This document shows, piece after piece, positions 55,546 through 64,000 of a stretch of DNA of 64,000 nucleotides. The DNA is taken from the NCBI GenBank assembly GCA_930367215.1, contig OV884056.1, positions 230,321,127-230,385,126 of the forward strand. Direction: 5' to 3'. The notes under the pieces were generated by a model, which saw nothing but the letters and a program-made list of their open reading frames with translations, made no database searches and was not told the origin of the DNA. The DNA is from Pollenia angustigena. Lineage: Eukaryota; Arthropoda; Insecta; Diptera; Polleniidae. Made by a program: the position numbers and the translations under genes. Positions within the stretch are counted from its first letter, which is position 1, and each line of letters begins with the position of its first letter.

Positions 55546-56960
55546 TTATTTACCAATAATATCTTCTAAATTTATATTGCAGTTTCGTAACAACAAAACA
55601 TTTTTTAGGTGTGCGGATGTTAATTTATTGCGTTGTTTTGAGCAAATGTATTTCAAATCGGAAAATATTTGTTCACAAAGATATGTTGAGGAGAAAAGCG
55701 ACAAACATTTGAAGGAATTTTTTTTTAATATAGGATATAGCGCCCCGTCTAAATTTTTCCAGAACTCAATAATATTTTCCCTGTCTGGAGGATTAATTTC
55801 GCTCCTAAGTATGATTAGTTCCGACTGGATGCTGAATTCATAACTCGCAATGTCGCACTTAAAGGGATTTTGGAATATGTTAAGTAGTGGTTTTATATCC
55901 TCAAAATCTTGAAAACGATCTTGAAAGTTGTAAAAAAGGTTTTCAAAAATTGCCAAATACTCAGATTTTTTCAAATATTTCTCCTTGTCATAAATAAGCA
56001 AAGTTTTAGGAAAGTTGGAAAAATCTTCATTATTTATTTCATTTGTTAATAAAAATAATTTGGTTTTAAAATTAAAAACAATCACTTAAATTGTTTCCCT
56101 TTCCTTGTAGTTCCAAATTCAGCTCATTTAAAATACTGCTTGTATCCGCCAGAAACGCAAGGTCTAAAATGAACTCATAATCATTCAAATTCACATTCGT
56201 CTAAATTTTCAGTTTCCCAAAAACGCAACACCTCTTTTCAAAGATCGAATAACCTGTTTAGACAATCACCCCGACTAAGCCAACGAACTTCCGTAAACAT
56301 TTTTAAGTCGTGGTGATTGGCGTTTACGTTTTTAAGAAAACTTACAAATTTTCTGTGCGTTAATGAATGATGACCCCCCCCCGTATTCTATTGATTATCC
56401 GCTCTGCAGTCTTAATAACGGCATGATCACTTATAAATTTTTAGGCAAGCATGGACTGATGAATTATGCAATGGAAAGCATGTACATCAATTCCATTTTG
56501 CTTAAGCTGTCCTACGAAACCTTCATACTTCCCGGCCATAACGTTTGCACCATCCGTGCAAACTCCTGCTAATCTTGAAGCTTGTGTTACAGATATCAGG
56601 TTTTCAAAGACTACGTCGTATAATACCTTACCTGTTACATTACCGTAAAACGTTTCAAGTGAGTACATAGTTTCAAAAACATTGTACTCACTATCTATGC
56701 ATCGAACACAAATGACCAATTGGCAAAGATCATTAATGTCGGTGCTTTCGTCGAGGCAAAAAGAAAAATATTCACAATTTTTTAACTTTTCCCTAATCAC
56801 AGATTGTATATGTGCAGCTAAAATTGATGCTCTTGACGACACTATTTCGGCTCATGGGAAGCGTTTTTTTTACGCTGCAATCGATTTTCAGTTTAATGAA
56901 ATTCTAATTTTAAGTTTACAGGTATACACAATTGTACATAGAAATGGATTTCCCTGGTCT
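55546..56960 (-). pseudogene. hAT transposase remnant (GTF2IRD2/SCAND3-like)
   Basis: Minus frame 56842-56441 reads YFSFCLDESTDINDLCQLVI, then LAGVCTDGANVMAGKYEGFV and HCIIHQ: the first catalytic-D region, the TDGA block and the C/H motif of this hAT group. In the next part (about 56340-56090), in broken frames, NANHHDLKMFTEVRWLSRGD can be read, the RWLSRG block. Frame 56085-55546 gives the C-terminal dimerisation domain with SLFSSTYLCEQIFSDLKYIC and LLLRN. Stops and shifts around 56086-56440 and near 56860 inactivate it. It does not belong to the 9.3-kb hAT family. Confidence 0.85.
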
Positions 56961-56963
56961 ATT
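56922..56963 (-). repeat. hAT-type end motif, copy a
   Basis: Reverse strand CAGGGAAATCCATTTCTATG then TACAATTGTG; related to copies at 57766 and 58062. Confidence 0.5.
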
Positions 56964-57765
56964 TATTCAAAAATAAAATGAATTACATGAGAATTATAAC
57001 GTGAAAAAGTTATTTTAGTAAAAAGTTAGGGTATTCATAGTGGTAAGTAAAATAGAAAGGGTATTCACGGTGTTGGGTTACTCATACTTCAAACATCTGT
57101 GCATACATTTTAATTCTAGCTAATGGTATATCATAACTTTTTACAAAATACCAAATGCGCACCTGAGTTTGCCTGCAAAAATGTATAAAGTCACAGTTAC
57201 GTTAAATAAATACCAAAAAGTAGTAAGGTTTACTCTTTAGACTCGGTCATATAATTGTAGCATAAAAAAGTAAGCAATAAAAATAGTGCGAAACAATAAA
57301 GTTTGATTAATACATCAATAAAACACATCTTCTTACCCATAATTTTACCTGATGTCACATTTGCTTTTATGTGTATAGGTTTACACATAAATTGTAGCAA
57401 AACAAGACTTTTTTAACTTGTTTTTTAAATATTTTTACCTACTTAAGAAAAGAGTTTTCAAAAAAAAAAACCACCGACGCGATTGGTACAGAAACAAAAA
57501 TATTTTTACAATCACAAAATACCAACAAATTCTTGTGGCTTTTTCTTTTCTTAATAATTTCTGCATTTAGGTACGTCTTTTTAACGAAAGAAAAAGGGAC
57601 CCTGTTACAGGCATCAACGAATTTTTTTCACGAACAAAACACATATCGTTAGCTTAAATGCAAAACAATTATTTTGAAAATTTTAAATTTTTGTTGATTA
57701 GGATTCACTTTACATATATATTTTTATAAAATTTTAAAATTCTATCTTAAAAAATAACCACAATT

Positions 57766-57808
57766 GCACAATTGTGCAAAGAAATGGAAATCCCTGTTTT
57801 AAAATCAT
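57766..57808 (-). repeat. hAT-type end motif, copy b
   Basis: Reverse strand CAGGGATTTCCATTTCTTTG then CACAATTGTGC. Confidence 0.5.
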
Positions 57809-58061
57809 TGTACAATGTCAAAAACAGAAATAAAACAAAACAAAAACATAGATAATAACTAAAATAAAAAAGATAATAAAACAAAAAAAAAAGATGTACC
57901 TACATACAGTTATTGTATTTTTATTTATATACATAAATATATTTAGAGGCCTCAAAACAGGCCTTGCAATATTTGCGATATTTCCCGCTGAATGAGAGTG
58001 TTTCGCAGTAAACAATTATATTTTACGCTCGCAAAATAAAAGAGCGTAAGCGTACATGTGA

Positions 58062-58103
58062 ATTAATTTGCACAATTGTGCAAGGCGCTGACATCCCTGA
58101 AGT
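58062..58103 (-). repeat. hAT-type end motif, copy c
   Basis: Reverse strand CAGGGATGTCAGCGCCTTGC then ACAATTGTGC. All three copies have the same orientation, so they are not a TIR pair. Confidence 0.5.
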
Positions 58104-58616
58104 TAAATAAAGCTGAATCAGAACAAAGATAAAATAGAACATTAAAACTGAAAAGGAACATTAAAAACATGTTTGAATGTTTTGATTGTAGACGAAAACC
58201 AAAGGAAAACTTTAATTGAGAGTAACTCTTGGGGTTTTTAACGAATATCGTCATATAAATTGGTTATTATTACCTTAAATTGAAGCTCATAGGAAAGAGG
58301 TTGCTCTTTGAACTAAAGAGTCATACCGCTTTTATCTATTTTTACGATTTTTGTATATGTTCTATTGTACCCGATGCTTTTGCCATGAGTTACCTTTTTT
58401 TTTTTATTTCATTGTCGGTCTTTTTGTTGATATTTTACTTGTTTTGAAAACACAAGCACTTACAAAGCTTTATAGAAAAACTTTTCAAATGATGCTTGAT
58501 TTATTTTAGTGAGAGTTTTGTTGTGCTATTTTTGTTTTGTTACTTATGTCTACACTAAAATACAGTGATTGTAAGTAGTGTAAAATAGAAAACATAATTT
58601 TTAAAATAATTTGCAG
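58104..58616. other. No gene
   Basis: AT-rich; no motif. Confidence 0.4.
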
Positions 58617-58628
58617 AGTATACACTTA
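58617..58628. repeat. 12-bp direct repeat, left of TIR element
   Basis: AGTATACACTTA, repeated exactly at 59347-59358. Confidence 0.85.
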
Positions 58629-59346
58629 AGGCTCAGTTAGGTGAACGTTGCTGTACCGTATCTGTACTGTATCCAGCAGCTGTTCGCTTTTTGTTATATG
58701 AAAACCAATACAAAAGCTACCGAAATGCAATGTACCGTAGTTGCAACGTACCAATCTGTATAAAATAGAATTTCATGCCGTTGTTACGTGACATTAGTAA
58801 GACAGTGATGGGCGGCTTGTATGTTACATTGAATGTGGGTAATTTTGCTCTTTTTTTTTGGTACTTTTTTCGGTATATCTATGGAATTGCGACAAAACAA
58901 CTTACAATAAAACATATTTCCATATATAAAAATATACATATGTTTAGATGTTTAAAATAAACAAATGCATATACACATACAATGGAAATGTGAAACATAT
59001 AAAAGATTTTAAACGGTATCAAAACCTTGTTGTATGCACATTTACAATTTACAAATTTATATATTTTAAATCTATAATATAAATATTAAATTATTAACAT
59101 TTTTTACATACACAAAATACTATTTTAATAGCAACTAAATCACGTGGTACCTTTTCTGCACAACGGTCACCATTTGAACATTTTTGATTCCCATGACTGT
59201 GTATTTGGTTTTATGTATACTATTGCTTTTTGTTTATGTATGGGAAAACACATGACACGTTTTTAAACGTTCTATAAGTGCACCAACGTGCTTACAGTAC
59301 GGTGCGATACATTACGGGTACAGCAACGTTCGCCTAACTTAACTCT
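58629..59346. mobile_element. 718-bp TIR element with 12-bp flanking repeats
   Basis: Ends AGGCTCAGTTAGGTGAACGT and (reverse strand) AGAGTTAAGTTAGGCGAACG continue TTGCTGTACC on both sides. GTACTGTA/TACAGTAC blocks recur near both ends. The 12-bp duplication is longer than hAT (8) or Tc1 (2) and could be a 9-11-bp MULE-type duplication with chance extension. Frame 58775-58960 has no motif. Confidence 0.85.
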
Positions 59347-59358
59347 AGTATACACTTA
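59347..59358. repeat. 12-bp direct repeat, right of TIR element
   Basis: AGTATACACTTA. Confidence 0.85.
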
Positions 59359-60892
59359 GTTGTTTTTAAGCTTGAAAAATATTGGCTTACGATGGCTGCT
59401 ACTTTGAATGAAATTATAAAGCTTGTTGGGGAAATTCCTATTTTTAAATTAAAAAAGAAAATCTTATTTTTACTATCCCATGATCATTGCTGGCAAAAAT
59501 CATTAAAATAAATCTTTTCAGATCACTTTTGATTATTTAAAACTGATTTATCTCTGGAACGATTGAAAAATTACTTATAAATGATTCATATATTCAGGAC
59601 TGACATATGAATCATTCATATGCACAAAAAATAATAAGAAAGTTGTATCATATCTCATATGCGGCTGTTTTGCTCTTGAAGCTGATTCTAAAAATATTCG
59701 ACTATGACACAAAGTGCTAGCTAGGAAACCTGCAACACTATTTTTTTAGTGCCCGGTAGGCTGGTTGCTAGTAAGCAAGTCTATCAGTGCGAGGTTTCTC
59801 TACATCCGGCAAAAGGTCTAAGTTGCTATTGCTAATTTGATTGTCTTATTAAAGAAAGAACATACTATTTATTCTAATGTAGAACTCCTTACTTAAGATT
59901 AAATTAGTTAATATTCAAGTTGTTGGAATTTTACCTAAGACAATTAAATTTAAGAGTATGAAATAAAATGGTTAGTTTAAAACAAAATGCCGTTAAAACA
60001 AGAAGAAAAACAAAAATGACAAGATTTTTGAAACTATAAAAAAATAATAGATGAGATCCAAACGGAATGAACTGAAGTTTTCAAAACAAAACTAAAAGAA
60101 ATATAAACTTAGATGCGAGTAACTATTTCTTCTAAAAAAATTCTATAAAGAAGTTATAACCAAAATGGTTTTTTGTTGTTAAATCGCTAACATTTTAATC
60201 AGTAATCCACTTTGTTATGAACCACCCAAATACATATTCTTAGAAAATTGCCAATTTTCGGTATAATTGGCAATAAAGGAAAACTAACGTTACATATAAA
60301 AAAAGTTTCAAAATATAATAGGAATAAATATCAAATGACCCTTTTACTCTAATAGAATATGTAGTTAGAGGGGGCGGTTCATGAGTCTGTCTGTATGGTC
60401 TTTTGAGCAGCTGTAAGTAATTACAGTAAATACAATGTACAAAATTTGTTTTCCATTTAAAGGAGAACTAATAACATTTTATGTTTTTTAGTTATTTTCC
60501 TTTTTTTTTGGATACCTTAAGGTCTTTTAACCAAAAAAAAGAAAATAAAATTTTTTGTTGTTCTACACAAAAAAACTAAATAATGGAATTATATTAAACC
60601 GATTTGCAAAAAATTATTTTGCACTTAATTGTAAAAACGACCAACAGACCTTTTTCGCAGTACTTCTCCTTGACAGAGTGGTGATAGAGCGTGCTGTACT
60701 TGTATAGACAATTTTATACCTTTAACCACTATAGATGAAAAGAGTAGTTCGCGTTTGTGCTGATGTTTGTAACACGAACAAATACTAAATCTAGCGAACT
60801 GATTTTAGCATGTCTGTATGTCCGGCAGTCTGGTTGTTTGTCTTTACAAGAGTTGCAGTAGAGATAATCTGGTCCAATTTGTAATTTAAAAC
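59359..60892. other. No recognised gene
   Basis: AT-rich, no motif and no repeat match seen. Confidence 0.4.
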
Positions 60893-60950
60893 AAGAAAAA
60901 GTGTTTTTTCGGCTGTGCCGAATCTCTTATACCCTTCACCACATCACTTA
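60893..60950 (+). repeat. DINE-like terminal hairpin block
   Basis: TTCGGCTGTGCCGAA followed by TACCCTTCACCACATCAC, as at 2970-3005. It starts a dispersed element that probably continues into the duplicated segment at 61.1 kb. Confidence 0.55.
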
Positions 60951-61082
60951 CACACTAACGCACAATATCAAACAGAATTAAAAAAATAAGATGAGTACAT
61001 TTTCTCCTTTAAAACAATTTTTTAGTTCAGCTGTAAATGATGTACTTAAAAAGACAAAAAAACACAATAAGAACAACAAAGA

Positions 61083-61930
61083 CAGTCGTGGTTTTTTGTT
61101 CATAACTCAGCCATTTGTAGACCGATCTGGCTTAATTTCAATAGCAAAAATTTCCGAACAATATGTGATGTAAATATAGAACAACTTGATCCTTTTCATA
61201 TCTGTGGTCTTCGGAAATCCCATTTCAACGAACAGACAGACATCGTTCAATCAATTTTGCTATGCATGAGGACCCATGCTTACGCATGTTTTGATTTTTT
61301 TACACATTGAAAAAAGATCTGGCCAGAATCATTTTTACCACAAAATGTTAAAAAGTAAATTTGAACTCTTGCTGCTCATTTAGTTTATATTTATGGTTAA
61401 ATATGTACATAAGATAAAGTAAAAACATATCGAGCATGATGTTTTATCATTCTGTAAGGTGTAATACGAGTAAGTTAATCAATTAAATAATTTTTTCTTT
61501 CCAATTTTTTTGGTATTTTAAGCACGAATTCGAGTTAAAATCAACTTTATAATACTTGAATCAAAACAATTTTGAGATTGATTCATTTTCAGATTATTTT
61601 GAGTACGAATTCGGATTAAAACAACTTTATAATTCTTGAATCAAGCGCATTTTGAAATTGATGCAATCTTAGTTTTACTTAAATCAATCTCGTTTTCGGA
61701 TTATTACCAAGTACGACATCCAGATTGAATATGGATAATTTAAGTATTTTGCGATTGAAAATCCGTACTTGAATCAATATGTATGTACTTGATTCAAGAA
61801 AATCCATTTGAGTACGGATGGATTGATTTTTCTTTTGAGTGTAGGATCCACGATCAATATTGCGAAAATTGCAAACGGTACGACGAACTTATATAAGTAC
61901 AGTGATCGAAATAACTAAATGTGCATATGT
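61083..61930. repeat. 841-bp tandem duplication, first copy
   Basis: Matches 61925-62766 with an exact offset of 841 bp. I found about five to eight differences by eye (for example CTTTTCATA versus CCCATCATA and GTGATG versus GTGACG), roughly 1 percent or less. Frames 60991-61173 and 61921-62151 are the same translated sequence and are not genes. Contains the repeat shared with 16490-16745. Confidence 0.93.
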
Positions 61931-62771
61931 CTTTTTTTGTTCATAACTCAGCCATTTGTAGACCGATCTGGCTTAATTTCAATAGCAAAAATTTCCGAAC
62001 AATATGTGACGTAAATATAGAACAACTTGATCCCCATCATATCTGTGGTCTTCGGAAATCCCATTTCAACGAACAGACAGACATCGTTCAATCAATTTTG
62101 CTATGCATGAGGACCCATGCTTACGCATGTTTTGATTTTTTTACACATTGAAAAAAGATCTGGCCAGAATCATGTTTACCACAAAATGTTAAAAAGTAAA
62201 TTTGAACTCTTGCTGCTCATTTAGTTTATATTTATGGTTAAATATGTACATAAGATAAAGTAAAAACATATCGAGCATGATGTTTTATCATTCTGTAAGG
62301 TGTAATACGAGTAAGTTAATCAATTAAATAATTTTTTCTTTCCAATTTTGTTGGTATTTTAAGCACGAATTCGAGTTAAAATCAACTTTATAAAACTTGA
62401 ATCAAAACAATTTTGAGATTGATTCATTTTCAGATTATTTTGAGTACGAATTCGGATTAAAACAACTTTATAATTCTTGAATCAAGCGCATTTTGAAATT
62501 GATGCAATCTTAGTTTTACTTAAATCAATCTCGTTTTCGGATTATTACCAAGTACGACATCCAGATTGAATATGGATAATTTAAGTATTTTGCGATTGAA
62601 AATCCGTACTTGAATCAATATGTATGTACTTGATTCAAGAAAATCCATTTGAGTACGGATGGATTGATTTTTCTTTTGAGTGTAGGATCCACGATCAATA
62701 TTGCGAAAATTGCAAACGGTACGACGAACTTATATAAGTACAGTGATCGAAATAACTAAATGTGCATATGT
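61931..62771. repeat. 841-bp tandem duplication, second copy
   Basis: See first copy; both end at AAATAACTAAATGTGCATATG. The second joins unique sequence at about 62772. Confidence 0.93.
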
Positions 62772-62830
62772 ATGTCTTTTCTACATGTTTCGCTCTCTAT
62801 AATTTAATAATCCAACTAACGGTAAAATTA

Positions 62831-63852
62831 AGGTATACAAAAATGTTGATAGATTCTCTTCACATTATTTTGTGAAATTATTTTTAGAATTTGCTTCTCA
62901 ATAGTACCGTTATCAGCATGTATTAATTGTTAATACTTCTTTGTCAATGGAAACAATTATATGTGCAAGATTAAAATTTTGTTTTATTTCAGATCTATTT
63001 CAATAAAATATGGTAAAGATATATTTATGCTTGTAAACTAATATTTAGTATGATCACCTCTGTTAATTTGCACACTTGTTATTCGACGTGGCATTGAATC
63101 AACGAGTCGGTGGAGAATATCTTCGTCCAACTTGGCCCATTCTTCTTGAATGGCTGTTTTAAGTGATTTTAAATTGTCAAATTGCCTTCCGTTCTTATAA
63201 ACTTGATTTGACAATATGCTCCATAAATTTTCAATCGGATTAAGATCCGGACTGACTGCATTTCACTTCAATACGGGGATATTTTTTTCTTCAAAAAATT
63301 GTCTTGTGTGTCTGGCATTGTGTATGGGTGCATTATCTTGCTGAAATATCCAGTTATCTCCATATTTTTCACCTGCAAACTCAATAAGCTCGGAATCAAG
63401 AAGCTCTACATAATGTTCAGCATTCATTCTGTTAGAAATAAAGCAAATATTGCTATTGAAGATGTTCACAAGTGGTTAATATTTGCTGGACTCTTCTTTT
63501 TGTGACATTAAGTCCCAATTGGTGCTTTATCTGTCCAGCACTCATGTCTTTTAAAGCAGCTAAGCGTCTAATTTTCCGTTTGCACCTATCGTCAACAGTT
63601 GGATTGCGACCATTTCGTTTTATGCAACCATAATTATTTGGATTTTTCAAATAGTTTGAAACAGTATTTCTATGTCTTTTTATCCTCGTTGATATTTCTT
63701 TAATACTTGACCCAGTTTCAAACAAAATTTTAATTTGATTCTGTTCGACCTCAGTCAATGTACACCCACGAGGCATATTTCACTGAATAAAATAGTAAAA
63801 TTCTAAAAACTTAATTTAATAAACAAAATTTTTTTTTTTGTATACCTCTTAT
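62831..63852 (-). mobile_element. Tc3-like element, internally deleted
   Basis: AGGTATACAAAAA on the left and its reverse complement on the right (63834-63847) flank a Tc3-like transposase. TA is part of the shared end, as expected for Tc1/mariner. Longer TIRs are not evident, so exact ends are uncertain. Confidence 0.6.
63050..63776 (-). pseudogene. Tc3-like transposase remnant
   Basis: Frame 63776-63453 encodes MPRGCTLTEVEQNQI, a helix-turn-helix with SIKEISTRIKRHRNTVSNYL, and a second DNA-binding part ending RRVQQIL. A deletion then removes the region with the first catalytic aspartate. Frame 63469-63263 continues NRMNAEHYVELLDSELIEFA and WIFQQDNAPIHNARHT (second Asp). After a TGA replacing tryptophan, the minus strand still reads NAVSPDLNPIENLWSILSNQ (catalytic Glu), EEWAKLDEDILHRLVDSMPR and SVQINRGDHTKY to about 63045. 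The order and DD34E-type spacing identify a Tc3-like transposase; stop and deletion make it inactive. Confidence 0.9.
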
Positions 63853-63886
63853 TGTTATTTCTCTGATTAGACACCTAAAAGAACTA

Positions 63887-64000
63887 CAGGCAAAGCCCGG
63901 TATAACGAATGATATAATGTCAGCCCCTTTCGTTGAACTGAGAGATTCGCAATACCGAACTTTTCTTTAAAAAAAAAAATTAGCTAGATTTATCATTAAA
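63887..64000 (+). mobile_element. Pogo/Tigger-like element end, runs off the window
   Basis: CAGGCAAAGCCCGGTATAAC follows a TA at 63885. CCCGGTATAACGAA and a nearby TTCG..GCAATACCGAAC are typical of pogo/Tigger-type TIRs, which duplicate TA. Only the first 114 bp are visible. Confidence 0.5.

Larger units (their letters stand above)
54974..57990 (-). mobile_element. Probable hAT element, about 3 kb
   Basis: Left end CAGCGGGCGAAATATGCGG and right end (reverse strand) CAGCGGGAAATATCGCAAA, both followed by a GAGGCCT/AAGGCCT block, are imperfect inverted repeats. They bracket the transposase remnant. The 8-bp flanks do not match (TACATGCC versus AATGAGAG), so the pairing is tentative. Confidence 0.45.

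Noticed and set aside
61921..62151. Two similar plus frames at 60991 and 61921
   Set aside because: Same sequence from the 841-bp tandem duplication; no motif.

Overview
The window looks like AT-rich, repeat-rich nuclear DNA from a higher fly (Diptera, probably Schizophora). The evidence is indirect: long A/T tracts, many short TIR elements, piggyBac, Tc3-like, mariner-like, hAT, Penelope-like and LINE fragments, and several copies of a DINE-1/Helentron-type hairpin followed by a 'taccctncacc' block. No convincing host protein gene, rRNA or canonical tRNA gene was found. Almost every coding trace is a broken transposable-element protein, so this reads as an intergenic or large-intron transposon graveyard. 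The species cannot be named from the sequence.

Layout. 1-7.6 kb: hAT C-terminal remnant, a 198-bp tandem duplication, small repeats and a tRNA-like SINE head. 7.65-12.3 kb: minus-strand LINE ORF2 split cleanly by a 2,235-bp hAT element with 8-bp TSDs (9325-11559), which itself carries a 389-bp MITE. 12.7-14.8 kb: two mariner-family remnants on opposite strands. 14.8-24 kb: two copies, in opposite orientation, of one TIR element holding a 41-bp minisatellite; between them a decayed copy of the 43.9-45.8 kb transposon interrupted by a 1,070-bp TIR element. 24.7-38.8 kb: SINE-like elements with pol III B boxes, a mariner remnant, a Penelope-like GIY-YIG fragment with a hammerhead-like motif downstream, hAT- and Harbinger-type MITEs, a 350-bp palindromic element and a 93-bp tandem array. 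39.5-48.3 kb: internally deleted piggyBac, an 837-bp fold-back element, a 1.9-kb TIR transposon with an unclassified ORF, and a nearly intact two-frame transposase-like gene (46505-48282). 48.7-52.5 kb: a hAT element with perfect 8-bp TSDs, invaded by a DINE-like element whose core is a ~2.4-kb palindrome with internal ~161-bp tandem repeats. 55-58 kb: hAT transposase remnant. 58.6-64 kb: a TIR element with a 12-bp direct repeat, an 841-bp near-identical tandem duplication, an internally deleted Tc3-like element and a pogo/Tigger-like end at the window edge.

The genes do not form a pathway; what links them is nesting. Insertions inside insertions give a relative chronology: DINE-like tail, then hAT, then palindromic DINE-like element; LINE, then hAT, then probably MITE; and a DNA transposon, then a TIR element whose empty site is preserved in a second copy at 44.6 kb. 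Identifications rest on protein motifs recognised by eye and direct sequence comparison inside the window; no database search was possible.
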